A DNA stretch of 64,000 nucleotides from Candidatus Binatia bacterium (GTDB lineage: Bacteria > Desulfobacterota > Binatia > UBA12015), in assembly GCA_029243485.1 (NCBI GenBank), contig JAQWRY010000079.1, positions 85,451-149,450 on the forward strand. The letters run 5' to 3'. Positions 52,202-60,881 of the stretch are shown here, piece after piece. How positions within the stretch are numbered: position 1 is the first letter of the stretch; each line of letters opens with the position of its first letter. The notes beneath the pieces are model-generated. The model ran no database searches and was not told the origin of the DNA. It saw only the letters and a list, made by a program, of their open reading frames with translations. The position numbers and the translations under genes are program-made.

Positions 52202-52519
52202 TCAGTTCATTGCGCAGCGCGTGCGATATCGCTCGCCGTCGAAGTCGTGCAGGTACTCCTCCAACATCGGATGGCGAATCGGTTCGTGGCTCTCATCCGC
52301 TTCGAGATTCCGCTCCGCAACGTAGGTCATGTGGTCGGAGTCGTGGACGAGGACGTGGTACCAGGGCTGGTCCTTGGGCGGCCGACTCTTCGCCATGGCC
52401 GCGTACCAATCGTCCGTCAGGTCGAAAATCGGGTCGACGTCGACTACGACGCCGCGATATCCGAACTCTCGATGACTCACGCAGGCGCCAACGCCGAATT
52501 GGGCTTCTTGTAGACTCAT
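52202..52519 (-). CDS. hspQ: HspQ / hemimethylated-DNA-binding YccV-like protein
   Basis: 105 residues, whole-length match to the family: QFGVGACVSHREFGYRGVVVDVDPIFDLTDDWY, SRPPKDQPWYHVLVHD, TYVAERNLEADES and EEYLHDFDG. In E. coli HspQ is a heat-shock protein and Lon specificity factor; the Sm-like barrel also binds hemimethylated oriC DNA. Cytoplasmic. First gene of the minus-strand operon with two envelope proteins. Divergent from the HxD protein at 52622. Confidence 0.93.
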   Translation of the reverse strand: MSLQEAQFGVGACVSHREFGYRGVVVDVDPIFDLTDDWYAAMAKSRPPKDQPWYHVLVHDSDHMTYVAERNLEADESHEPIRHPMLEEYLHDFDGERYRTRCAMN

Positions 52520-52621
52520 GTCTGGATTTGCCCCCCGCCCTCGGCTTTACAGATCCGGCGACCGGGGTCAAAGGCTGTGCGTGAGTGGACGAGTGATGTC
52601 ACGCCTCGCTATGTTCTCACC

Positions 52622-53638
52622 ATGGCCACTGCGACCTACCAGGCTTTCGATCCTCTCCTCCCCGGCGCCGATGCCGAAGACCTCCTGCGTCTCTGCGAGC
52701 GATTCGGGAGCTACGGGCTGTACTCCGAGGAAGGCCTGAACGAGGGCATCGGCGAAGGCCTGCCGCAGCGATTCGACTCCGCCTTCAACTTCATCCGCAC
52801 CGGCGGGCGCTTCGGCCGAACGAACCAGGACATCAACGATCTAATCGCCCGAACGAACTACTTCCGGGAGACCTACGCTTACGGCCAGGACATCCAGGCC
52901 CCCGGCATCGAACCGTTCCTGCACTTCGAAGGATTCGTAGAAGCCGCCCGCGAGATCTTCGGCCGGCCGATCATCGAGCCGGCGATTGTCTTCGCGAACC
53001 TGCTCTTGCCCGGCCAGGAACTCGCCATCCACACCGACGTTGCGGAGTTCCGTGGCATCAGCCGCAAGCACCACCCCCAGTGGCTCTGCGTCGTCATGCA
53101 TCATTCCGGCCTCTTCGAGCACTGGCGGATGCCGATCGCGACGGCCGTATCGTGGTATCAGAACGCGCACGGCGGCGCGTTCGCCTTCTACCCCGATGGC
53201 GCGACCGAACCGGCCGCGACGCAGCCCGTACGCTTCAACACCGCGATCATCCTCGACACCGACTCCATCTTCCACGGCGTCGACCGCGTCGACTCGCCGG
53301 GAGCCTCCGCTCCGCCCTTCAAACCCGGCATGCGCGTCCACTCCAAGGGTGAGGGGACCGGCCAGTGGGAGGTCCGCGACGGCGACAAAGCCATCGGCGA
53401 CTACACCTGGGACGAGATGCGCTTCTCAGTCTCCTGGAAGGCGTACTGCTTCAAAGACGAAGCCGAGCGCGAGGCCTGGCGCACCGCCTCGGACGACATC
53501 GGCCTCGACCAGGTCCTCGGCACCCTCGAGGACGACCTTCGTGAGCGCGGGCGCTTGGGAGACACCCGCCCCGCGAACAAGGAGTTCGCCCAGAGGCTCG
53601 TGGACGAATACATCAAGTTCCCCCCGGTCGGTGCCTGA
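52622..53638 (+). CDS. Uncharacterised protein with 2OG-oxygenase-like HxD...H motif
   Basis: 338 residues from ATG 52622 (a GTG at 52577 is rejected). The centre reads LPGQELAIHTDVAEFRGISR and later RFNTAIILDTDSIFHGVDRV: an H-x-D followed about 110 residues later by H, the iron triad order of 2-oxoglutarate/Fe(II) oxygenases on a double-stranded helix. An Arg follows the second H but the 2OG-binding Arg is not certain. No family recognised with confidence. The thiamine-binding gene follows after four bases, an operon. Confidence 0.6.
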   Translation: MATATYQAFDPLLPGADAEDLLRLCERFGSYGLYSEEGLNEGIGEGLPQRFDSAFNFIRTGGRFGRTNQDINDLIARTNYFRETYAYGQDIQAPGIEPFLHFEGFVEAAREIFGRPIIEPAIVFANLLLPGQELAIHTDVAEFRGISRKHHPQWLCVVMHHSGLFEHWRMPIATAVSWYQNAHGGAFAFYPDGATEPAATQPVRFNTAIILDTDSIFHGVDRVDSPGASAPPFKPGMRVHSKGEGTGQWEVRDGDKAIGDYTWDEMRFSVSWKAYCFKDEAEREAWRTASDDIGLDQVLGTLEDDLRERGRLGDTRPANKEFAQRLVDEYIKFPPVGA

Positions 53639-53642
53639 TCCG

Positions 53643-53942
53643 ATGGACGTCATCGTCGATCTCTGCGTCGTCCCGATGGGCGTGGGCGTATCCGTCTCGG
53701 AGCACGTCGCGGCCTGCGTGAAGATCCTGCGCGGCGCCGGTCTCCGGACCTCCACCCACGCATACGGAACGAACATCGAGGGCGAATGGGAAACGGTCTT
53801 CGCCGCGATCAAAGAGTGCCACGAGCGGGTTCACGAGATGGGGGCGCCCCGAATCACCACGACAATCAAGCTCGGAACCCGCACGGACCGCGCCCAAACG
53901 CTGAGCGACAAGGTCAAGAGCGTCGAAGACAAGCTCTCCTAG
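53643..53942 (+). CDS. MTH1187/YkoF-family thiamine-binding protein
   Basis: 99 residues. MDVIVDLCVVPMGVGVSVSEHVAACVKILRGAGLRTSTHAYGTNIEGEWETVFAAIKECHERVHEMGAPRITTTIKLGTR matches family PF01910 end to end. These proteins form ferredoxin-fold tetramers that bind thiamine or a pyrimidine and possibly channel it. Four bases after the HxD protein gene, so co-transcribed. Convergent with an MFS relic. Confidence 0.9.
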   Translation: MDVIVDLCVVPMGVGVSVSEHVAACVKILRGAGLRTSTHAYGTNIEGEWETVFAAIKECHERVHEMGAPRITTTIKLGTRTDRAQTLSDKVKSVEDKLS

Positions 53943-54245
53943 TCCTCGTGCACAAGGCGTTGAACACCTGTCCGCAAACACCGGACGCGTAGAACCCAAG
54001 GCAGATCGACCACGGCGCCGCCACCGAGACCCCAGGCAGTGCTCTGCGCCATCCCGAGGAGTGCATTGGCCGACTGCAGCCGGTCCTCTTCGATGACCTG
54101 AGGCACGATTCCCATGAGAGCCGGCCCCGTGAGTTCCAGGACACCGAAGGCAATCGCGATTGGCGCCATCGCGCTGCCGAACGTCGAGACGAGGCGCGCG
54201 CCGAACAACCGCGCGAAGTTCGGCGAGCGCAGCAGCCCCCCTCCC
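53939..54245 (-). pseudogene. Relic of an MFS transporter
   Basis: Minus-strand reading GLLRSPNFARLFGARLVSTFGSAMAPIAIAFGVLELTG, the start of TM1 of an MFS permease, runs directly into PALMGIVPQVIEEDRLQSANALLGMAQSTAWGLGG, the loop 4-5 and TM5 region (RxQSAN is the conserved MFS_3 motif). About 60-70 residues between them are gone in frame, and everything after TM5 is missing. A clean internal deletion plus truncation. Confidence 0.75.
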
Positions 54246-54349
54246 CGTAAGTCGTTCTGCCCATGCTCGCGCGAAGGCGGCGCAGTTCCGGAGGTGGCGC
54301 CGAACTTTCCGTGCCGATGATCGTGGAGGGCATGCTCGAAGCGAGCACC

Positions 54350-55075
54350 TCACCCGAAGTGGATCGAACGCCTTCTCGTTAGCGCAAGGAACCCGTGCCG
54401 CGACAACGTCGACCCGACACCACTCTCGCCCGAACCGCTCCACGGGAGACCGGGATCTGCGAAGTCGCATCGGTTCTGGAAGATCGTGCCGGCATCGAGC
54501 CGCGCCGCGAAGTGTTCAGCGCGCCCGCGATCTGTCGTCCACACCGATGCGGTGAGGCCGAACCGGGTGTCCTGCATGAGGCCCAGCGCCTGATCGTCGT
54601 CGTCGACCACCGCCACCGGAACGATCGGTCCGAAGGTCTCGTCCTGCATCAACGACGCCTCGTTCACCGGGACCAGGAGCGGGTAGTTCCACGCCGCGAT
54701 GTCGAGAACGACTCCGACCGGCACGTGCTCGATCCGCCGATGGAGCCCCTCGCCCTCCGGCAGGATCTCGGGAGCGAGCGCCTCCAGGGCCCAGTGCGCT
54801 ATATCGAGGAAGGTCTCGACTTCCTGGTTCGCCTGCACGAGCGGCTTGCCCATCTGCAGCGTGATTTCGCGGGCGATCTGCGTAGACTCGTCGAGGAATC
54901 GCGACAACCCCTCTTCCACGATGCGACGGCGGTCGGTGAGCGACGTTTCCCGCCAGCGCGCGAATGCCGCGACCGACGCCGAGAGCTTGCGATCGACCGA
55001 CGCGGAACTGTCCATCGGGACCGTGCCCGCGACCGCCCCGTCAAAGGGGCTACGGACCTCCATCAGCGCGGGCAT
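54350..55075 (-). CDS. Aldehyde dehydrogenase with the catalytic centre deleted
   Basis: 241 residues, one open frame. Residues 1-138 match an ALDH N-terminus (EVRSPFDGAVAGTVP, AAWNYPLLVPVN, the last being the NAD-pocket WNYP). Without a frameshift it then continues from the C-terminal part: EASLMQDETFGPIVPVAVV, FGLTASVWTTD, FFQN-like IFQNRCDFADPGLPWSG. Roughly 220-240 residues are lost, with the general-base Glu and nucleophile Cys. It cannot be an active ALDH. Listed as CDS since the frame is intact, but it is probably a pseudogene. Last of the GS-SDR operon, ten bases after the SDR stop. Confidence 0.7.
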   Translation of the reverse strand: MPALMEVRSPFDGAVAGTVPMDSSASVDRKLSASVAAFARWRETSLTDRRRIVEEGLSRFLDESTQIAREITLQMGKPLVQANQEVETFLDIAHWALEALAPEILPEGEGLHRRIEHVPVGVVLDIAAWNYPLLVPVNEASLMQDETFGPIVPVAVVDDDDQALGLMQDTRFGLTASVWTTDRGRAEHFAARLDAGTIFQNRCDFADPGLPWSGSGESGVGSTLSRHGFLALTRRRSIHFG

Positions 55076-55085
55076 GAAATCGACC

Positions 55086-55859
55086 TCACTCCGGAGTCAC
55101 ATACGCGCTCGTGAGCCCGCCGTCGACGAGGAAACTCGCACCGGTCATGTAGGACGACTCGTCCGAGGCGAGGTAAAGCGCCGCCTGCGCCATCTCTTTC
55201 GCTTCACCGAAGCGACCCATGGGCACGTGAACGAGGCGCCGCTGCTTCTTCTCTTCGGTGTCGAGATAGTTCATGAGGAGCTCAGTCTTGAGCGGGCCCG
55301 GGCACAGCGCGTTCACCCGGATGTTCTCGCGCGCGTGGATCACGGCGAGTTCGCGGGTCATCGCGAGGACCCCGCCCTTGCTGGCAGTGTACGCCAATTG
55401 CGGAGTTGCCGCGCCCACGACGGCCACGAACGATGCCGTATTGATGATCACCCCACCGCCGTTGCGCCGGAGAGCCGGAACACCGAACTTGCAGCCGAAG
55501 AAGACGCCCTTCAGGTTGATCGCCATCGTACGATCCCAGATCGCCTCTTCCGTCGACACGGCGTCGTTGTCGGCGCCGTCCATGATCCCGGCGTTGTTGA
55601 AGAGGATGTCGAGCTTCCCGAACGCATCCTCCGCCATCGAAATCATCTGCTCGCAGTCGGCAGCCTTCGAGACGTCGGTACGCACGAAGCATCCGTGGCC
55701 CGGCGTCTTCCCTATCTCGGCTGCCACCTCACGACCGGCGTCCTCCGAAACGTCAGCCACGACGACCGATGCGCCCTCCCGTGCGAACAGCAGAGCCGTT
55801 TCGCGACCGATCCCGCTCGCGCCACCGGTGATGACGGCGACCTTGTCCTTCAATCGCAT
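55086..55859 (-). CDS. Short-chain dehydrogenase/reductase (classical SDR)
   Basis: 257 residues. VAVITGGASGIGRETALL is the TGxxxGIG cofactor loop; ILFNNAGIM, NTASF (Ser at the catalytic strand), and YTASKGG (Tyr, Lys) complete the active site. VVVADVSED suggests NAD preference (acidic end of beta-2). The end (GASFLVDGGLTSA) is typical. Between a PuuA-like ligase gene and the deleted ALDH. Confidence 0.92.
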   Translation of the reverse strand: MRLKDKVAVITGGASGIGRETALLFAREGASVVVADVSEDAGREVAAEIGKTPGHGCFVRTDVSKAADCEQMISMAEDAFGKLDILFNNAGIMDGADNDAVSTEEAIWDRTMAINLKGVFFGCKFGVPALRRNGGGVIINTASFVAVVGAATPQLAYTASKGGVLAMTRELAVIHARENIRVNALCPGPLKTELLMNYLDTEEKKQRRLVHVPMGRFGEAKEMAQAALYLASDESSYMTGASFLVDGGLTSAYVTPE

Positions 55860-55886
55860 TCTGATTTCCTTGGGTTTCTTGGTGTG

Positions 55887-57266
55887 TCAGATCCGCTCGA
55901 AGTACCGCTGGCGTTCCCAGTCGGTGACGGCGCCATCAAAGGCCGCCTGCTCCGTGCGGAAGAAGTGAGTGTAGTGTTCGACAACCGCCTCGCCGAGGGC
56001 GCGCTTCGCGAACTCGCTCGATTCGAACAAGTCGGTCGCGTCCCGGAGGGTCTTGGGAACTTCGGGGAGCTCCTCGGCGGCGTAGACGTCTCCCTCGAAC
56101 AAGGGCGGCGGCTCGGTCTTCTGCGCGATGCCGTCGAGGCCCGAGGCGAGCGCTGCCGCGTAGACCAGGTAGGGATTGCAGTCGGCACCGGGCAGGCGGC
56201 ATTCGATCCGTAGGCCCGAACCCTGGCCCACGACGCGAAAGCCGGCCGTACGATTGTCATGACACCACGCGAGGCGCGTGGGGGCCCAAGATCCAGACTC
56301 GTAGCGCTTATAGGAATTCACGGTCGGGGCGTAGAGCACCATCATCTCGGGAGCGTGCGCCATCCATCCGCCGAGAAACCAGCGGAATACGTCCGACCCC
56401 CGCACCGGGCCGAGCTCGATGTCTCCGGGGAAGGCACTCTCCCCGTCCTTCCAGAGGCTGACGTGCACGTGACTGCTCGACCCCGCGCGGTCCGCGTACG
56501 GCTTGGCCATGAACGTGACGCTCATGCCGAGCTGGTCGGCCACTTCTTTCAGGCACTGTTTGTAAACGGTGTGACGATCGGCCATCTCGAGCACCCGCGA
56601 ATGGCGGACGTTGAGTTCGTGCTGGCCCAGCCCCCACTCCCCCTTCGAGCTCTCGACAGGCACCCCCGAGCGCGAGAGATGTCGCCGGACGACCGCATTC
56701 AGCTTCTCGACCCGCGTGCCCTGGAGGGTGTGGTAATCCTCGAGATACCAGCCGGCCGGCTTCAACGAGGAGAAGCCCGACTCCGCCGCCTCACGGTAGC
56801 TCGTTTCGAAGATGTAATACTCGAGCTCGGAGGCCGCCTCGACTTCGAAGCCGAGAGCATCCGCCACACCGATCTGCGCACGCAGAAGAGAGCGGGGCGC
56901 GAACGGCACGGGGCCGTGGGTCGCGTCGTCCAGGACGTCGCAGAGGACCATCGCCGTCTTCTCGAGCCAGTCGACACGACGAAGCGTCGGAAGGTCGGGA
57001 ACGAGATGAAAATCACCGTACCCCTTCTCCCAGTTCGCGTACTTGTATCCGCCGACCGGCTCCATCTCCATGTCGACCGTCAGCAGATAGTCACACCCGT
57101 GTGTGCCTTCTCGTGCGACCGAGTCCAGGAAGAATCTCGCATCGAGCCGCTTTCCTAGAAGTCGTCCGTAGAGATCGCTGAACCCGACGACGATCGTGTC
57201 GACCTCGTCGGCATCGACCAACGCCGCGAGCTTCTCGACGTCCAGCATGCCGTTGTTTTTCTGCAT
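55887..57266 (-). CDS. Glutamine-synthetase-family gamma-glutamyl ligase (PuuA-like)
   Basis: 459 residues. Class GS fold with metal/ATP ligands in ELEYYIFE, KGEWGLGQHELN, AGSSSHVHVSLW and NRTAGFRVVGQGSGLRIECRLPGADCNPYL. Short variant (about 450) without the adenylylation loop; the N-terminus DTIVVGFSDLYGRLLGKR is typical for the gamma-glutamyl-polyamine or -amine ligases (PuuA, GlnA3/4, FluG-type). PuuA couples glutamate to putrescine, and the aldehyde formed later needs an ALDH. The adjacent deleted ALDH fits that pathway, now broken. Operon order: exonuclease, this gene, SDR, ALDH. Confidence 0.88.
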   Translation of the reverse strand: MQKNNGMLDVEKLAALVDADEVDTIVVGFSDLYGRLLGKRLDARFFLDSVAREGTHGCDYLLTVDMEMEPVGGYKYANWEKGYGDFHLVPDLPTLRRVDWLEKTAMVLCDVLDDATHGPVPFAPRSLLRAQIGVADALGFEVEAASELEYYIFETSYREAAESGFSSLKPAGWYLEDYHTLQGTRVEKLNAVVRRHLSRSGVPVESSKGEWGLGQHELNVRHSRVLEMADRHTVYKQCLKEVADQLGMSVTFMAKPYADRAGSSSHVHVSLWKDGESAFPGDIELGPVRGSDVFRWFLGGWMAHAPEMMVLYAPTVNSYKRYESGSWAPTRLAWCHDNRTAGFRVVGQGSGLRIECRLPGADCNPYLVYAAALASGLDGIAQKTEPPPLFEGDVYAAEELPEVPKTLRDATDLFESSEFAKRALGEAVVEHYTHFFRTEQAAFDGAVTDWERQRYFERI

Positions 57267-57303
57267 CTCCTGGTGCTCCCGTCTCGCCGGCGTTCGCGAC
57301 GAA

Positions 57304-58164
57304 TCAGCTGGCCCGCTGCGGTTCGACGATTGCGCGAAGCCGATCCCATGCAGCGAGATAGTTCTCGAGGTGCTTCCGGCCGGGCTGAGACATTTCCCTC
57401 TCGACCAGTGTCCGGACCTTCGCCTGCTCGTCCGCGTACTGCTCTCCCGTGAAGTGCCCGGCGAAGTGCGCCAAGCGCAGCCACATCAGGTACGTCGTGA
57501 GGGCGTCGCATTCGTTGTACTGAACGATCTTTAGTAGGTCCCCCTCGAGCCACAATGACGCAACCGCATTCCCGTCGATATCGAGCTTGCCGGGAATTCC
57601 AGACTGTACCGCCATCTCGTGAAGCGATGGCGTCCCTTTGCCGAATCCGCTCCAGACGTCCTTCAGGTCAACGTGGCCTTCCCCGTTTCGAACGAAGTAG
57701 TCGATGCCCTCCCAAGGCTTGTCGGGCCGGTTGCAAAAGCCCGCCGCGCGAACACCCAGGATGACCCCACGCTGAATCAGGATCTTCAGGTCCGCGTTCA
57801 ACGAGTTGTACCCGACGATCTGCGGTTTCCGGTCGCCGATTCCCTGCAGAAAACGGCTGATGACGGCCGCCTCGCGCGTCTCCTTCTCCTCGCCGACATC
57901 ACGAGGGATCGAGTGCAGAGTGAGGCTGACCTCGCCACGCTGCTCGCGGCGCTCCACCGCGGCGATCGAAACGATGCGACAGACCGCCGTCTTCAGATAG
58001 GGCGTCGGGTCGTCTTCGTTGGCGCCCCCCTCGTCCCACATCCGCCGCATCACGTCGGCCGGAGGGGTCGTGTCGGGGAGGTCGTAGAGAATCTGTCCGG
58101 CGAGCGGATCAGGAATCCACTCGCAATCGAACGCCCAAACCCGCGCCGGTACCTTTTTGATCAT
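57304..58164 (-). CDS. Predicted 3'-5' exonuclease, PolB-like (PF10108)
   Basis: 286 residues from ATG 58164 with AAGGGGG upstream. FDCEWIPDP is the DEDD exo I (D-x-E); QIVGYNSLNADLKIL is exo II; HVDLKDVWSGFG and YNECDALTTYLMWLR complete the exo III with D-x3-D-type. The members are predicted DNA 3'-5' exonucleases in the DnaQ fold, with no polymerase part. Cytoplasmic. It is first on the strand before the GS gene (37-base gap). Confidence 0.85.
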   Translation of the reverse strand: MIKKVPARVWAFDCEWIPDPLAGQILYDLPDTTPPADVMRRMWDEGGANEDDPTPYLKTAVCRIVSIAAVERREQRGEVSLTLHSIPRDVGEEKETREAAVISRFLQGIGDRKPQIVGYNSLNADLKILIQRGVILGVRAAGFCNRPDKPWEGIDYFVRNGEGHVDLKDVWSGFGKGTPSLHEMAVQSGIPGKLDIDGNAVASLWLEGDLLKIVQYNECDALTTYLMWLRLAHFAGHFTGEQYADEQAKVRTLVEREMSQPGRKHLENYLAAWDRLRAIVEPQRAS

Positions 58165-58230
58165 GCCCCCTTCATAGGCCACTGATCGCCGCCGTAAAGG
58201 GGCCCTCCGTGGCACGCCCCTTGCGCCTAG

Positions 58231-58656
58231 CTAGGGAGGCCGACCACCGCCCCAGAAATCGTCCATGTTTACGGCCCAGGCAACAGGGCACTGCGCCAAG
58301 ATCTTGACGCAGCAGCGCTGGAGACGTTCGAGCGGCCCCGCCGACGGCAGCTCCGTACCCGCCTTCGAACCGCCGTCGGGCTGGGCCTGATCGTCGCCCC
58401 GCTCTCAGCGCTGGGCAACGCGCTCTTCCTGACAGAGCGTCTCCCCGAACGCCTCGCGGGGTTCGGATCGATCGTCGCGGGTTTCATCGTCATTCTCTTT
58501 ACAAGCGCGCGCCCGGAATCGACCGAGGCCGCGTACGACGTCGGGCTCGCCCTACTGATGACGGCTGCGCTCTGCGTCGCCACAGCCGAGATTCTCCAGA
58601 GCCTGCGCTTCCAGACCTGCGTGCATCGCTGGCGCGTTCAGACACTCGCGATTTAG
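58231..58656 (+). pseudogene. Membrane-domain fragment without a start codon
   Basis: A plus frame open from 58231 to TAG 58654 encodes three hydrophobic helices (TAVGLGLIVAPLSALGNALFL, FGSIVAGFIVILFTS, VGLALLMTAALCVATAE) after an Arg-rich segment RRRQLRTRLRT. It has no ATG, GTG or TTG before the first helix and stops soon after the third. It resembles membrane-input parts of sensor or cyclase proteins whose effector domain has been lost. Confidence 0.45.
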
Positions 58657-58820
58657 CGTCGCCGCTTGATCCACATCGGGTGCGAACTGCGCGAGACTCC
58701 GGATCCTGAGATCCTTCTGCCGATCATCACGCAGGATGCGAGGCGCCTCGTCGATTCCGACCTCGTGGCGATCGCCTCGCGCGATCTCGACGGCGGGACG
58801 CTCCGTACGTCGAGGAGTTC

Positions 58821-59345
58821 ATGGCCTCGATGAGATTCGCTCGCCGCCTCTTGGTCGCCGTAGAGGCTCTGAACGCCGGGCCGACGAGCGACGTGACGGT
58901 CGATCTGTCGGAGTGCGGCTACCTCGACAGTATGTTCCCGGGCTGCTTGCTCGACCTCCACGCGAAGTTCAACGCAGCGAGCCGTCAGCGCGTACGCGTC
59001 GCTGGATCGGACGACAAGCTCCACAAGCTGTTCAGACCGAGCGGCCTCGGCCGCATGGTGCTGACGTCGTCGGATGCCTACGACATCTTACCACCTGCGA
59101 TGTTGCGCTCCCTCGCGCTCGCTGCGCGCGTCCCGGGCGGAATCGCGACGCTGGCCCAAACAATGCGCATCCATGCGCTTCGGAGGCTGCCCTTCGCGCT
59201 CGGATGGCTGGCGAAGCACGAGATCGACGATGCCATCGTGGACGGCTACATCCGACCGCTCCAGGAAGACGCCGACGTGCGCCGCGACCTCATCAAAGTC
59301 CTCCTCGGCCTCGACACGGCCCACGCGCGGGAAGCGGCGGCCTGC
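58821..59345 (+). pseudogene. Chimera of a STAS-like fragment and an alpha/beta-hydrolase fragment
   Basis: Residues 1-92 are an anti-sigma-antagonist-like STAS piece: VTVDLSECGYLDSMFPGCLLDLHAKFN, KLHKLFRPSGLGRMV. At about 59097 it switches, in frame, to PP-AMLRSLALAARVPGGIATLAQTMRIHALRRLPFALGWLAKHEIDDAIVDGYIRP, the cap helix and linker of an alpha/beta hydrolase, and then loses similarity at about 59340. Neither the nucleophile nor the His of the hydrolase exists here. This looks like two relics joined by deletion. Confidence 0.55.
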
Positions 59346-59359
59346 TCGATCTGCTGCGA

Positions 59360-59479
59360 GGAGAGATCGAGCCGCTCGCGATCGAAGGGTTTGTGGTCCA
59401 ACTCGTGCGTGAAACGCGCGGCGTAGTTCGCGGCGACCCTGTCGTAACAGGTGCGTACGCGTATGGGATCTTGAGCCAT
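59360..59479 (-). pseudogene. N-terminal stump of a SAM-dependent methyltransferase
   Basis: Minus-strand MAQDPIRVRTCYDRVAANYAARFTHELDHKPFDRERLDL is the usual start of class I methyltransferases (YDxVAxxYAxxF). It stops matching after 39 residues, where the hydrolase fragment on the other strand begins. No SAM-binding GxGxG motif remains. Confidence 0.6.
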
Positions 59480-59546
59480 CGCCGCCAGCCATCTCACGAG
59501 CAGGACCGAAGGCCCAACCCGCCGTTTCTACGAACGTTGCTGCGGA

Positions 59547-60407
59547 TCAGGAGACCGGGACACCTTCCAATGTGATCCGGTGCATCAAGCGCCGCTCCCC
59601 GTGGTAATCGTTCAGCGCGTAGTGCCACGTGGCTCGGTTGTCCCAGAACGCGATTGAACCTTCACCCCAGTGGAACCGGATCGTGTGCTCCGGAATGGTC
59701 GCCCGCGCGTAGAGGTACTTCAGAAGAGGCCTCGACTCGGCCGTCGTCCAGCCCTCGAAGCGCAACGTGAAACCGGGGTTCACGTAGAGCGTCTTCCTGC
59801 CCGTGTCAGGGTGGCGGATGACCACCGGGTGCGACACGTCCTGGGTCGCGACGTCCGCGTTTCCGATGCGACCGTCGAGATCGCCCTTGGCTCCTTCGTA
59901 GGACGTCGGCGCGGCCTCGCCGAAGACGTGGCGGCTCGAGTGGACCGCGCGGAGTCCCTCGAGCGTCTCTTTGAGGCCATCGGAGAGCGCCTCGTACGCG
60001 AGGCCCATATTCGCAAACAGCGTATCTCCACCCGCGCTCGGCACCTCACGCGCGAACAAGATGGACCCCATCGCTGGAGCGACATCGTACGAGTGGTCGG
60101 TATGCCAGCCGCCACCGATATTGATCTTCTGATCGGGCTCCTTGCGAACCTCGGCGATGCGGGGATACCCCTCGACGGCCTGGAAGAAGCGGTTGACGTT
60201 GATCTCTCCCCAGCGCTCCGCGAAGGCCAGGTGTTCTTCCGGGCTCATTCGTTGATCGCGAAAGAAGATCACGCCGTATGTGCCGAAGGCCGCGCGGATC
60301 TCCGCGAACGCCGCGTCGTCGACGCCGCTCGCCAGGTCGACACCATGGATCTCCGCACCGAACCCCGCCGTCAGGGGGCGAATCTCGACTTCGTTTCCGT
60401 TGCCCAT
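59547..60407 (-). CDS. TauD/TfdA-family 2-oxoglutarate dioxygenase
   Basis: 286 residues from ATG 60407. Opens with EIRPLTAGFGAEIHGVDLASG, and has the iron motif WHTDHSY (H-x-D), HPDTGRKTLYVNPGF, and the final H in NRATWHYALNDY plus Arg in RRLMHRITL. It should hydroxylate taurine, sulfonates, herbicide-like acids or other compounds in the cytoplasm; closest pattern is TauD/AtsK. Alone on the minus strand next to relics. The upstream stretch has GGTGGAGGC before the ATG. Confidence 0.92.
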   Translation of the reverse strand: MGNGNEVEIRPLTAGFGAEIHGVDLASGVDDAAFAEIRAAFGTYGVIFFRDQRMSPEEHLAFAERWGEINVNRFFQAVEGYPRIAEVRKEPDQKINIGGGWHTDHSYDVAPAMGSILFAREVPSAGGDTLFANMGLAYEALSDGLKETLEGLRAVHSSRHVFGEAAPTSYEGAKGDLDGRIGNADVATQDVSHPVVIRHPDTGRKTLYVNPGFTLRFEGWTTAESRPLLKYLYARATIPEHTIRFHWGEGSIAFWDNRATWHYALNDYHGERRLMHRITLEGVPVS

Positions 60408-60477
60408 GCCTCCACCCCTATCAAACCCGCAAGTCCCCCGCCGCGGGACGGAATCGTGGCAGGACTGCGTCGAATCC

Positions 60478-60777
60478 ATGGCTCGGATCTTTCTCATCAC
60501 GCATCCCGACGTCGTCGTCGATGCCGAGATTCCGGTCCCGCGCTAGCCTCTCTCGCCGCGCGGCCTCGCGCGAATGCGAGCAGGCCTCCGGCAGTCCTGG
60601 CTCGCCGGGGTTCGGGCTGTGTTCTGCAGCACGGAGCAGGTGGCGATCGACGGCGCGGAGATCCCCGGAGCCACCCTCGGGCTGAGGCCGACGCGGCGCG
60701 CCGATCTCGGAGTCGGAGTCGGGTACTACACGGCGGGTCTCGCCGAAGCGGACGGGCGGGACCGGGGGAGTCCGTGA
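60478..60777 (+). pseudogene. Histidine-phosphatase relic with an internal stop
   Basis: From ATG 60478 the frame reads MARIFLITHPDVVVDAEIPVPR, then TAG 60544, then PLSPRGLARMRAGLRQSWLAGVRAVFCSTEQVAIDGAEI. Family members have a Trp (VPRWPLS) exactly where the stop is, so a single TGG to TAG change explains it. The later part, where ADDL/ENDRS and the rest should follow, decays by about 60720. The 'THP' variant lacks the RHG nucleophile of standard phosphoglycerate mutases. Confidence 0.65.
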
Positions 60778-60881
60778 GATCCGCCGGGACCCTCACCAAC
60801 GGGACGACCGATGTTGGCTACACGGCGAGCGCTTTTGCCTGAGGCTGGCATCCGGCTCCGCCGCATGGTCAGGTTGAGCCG

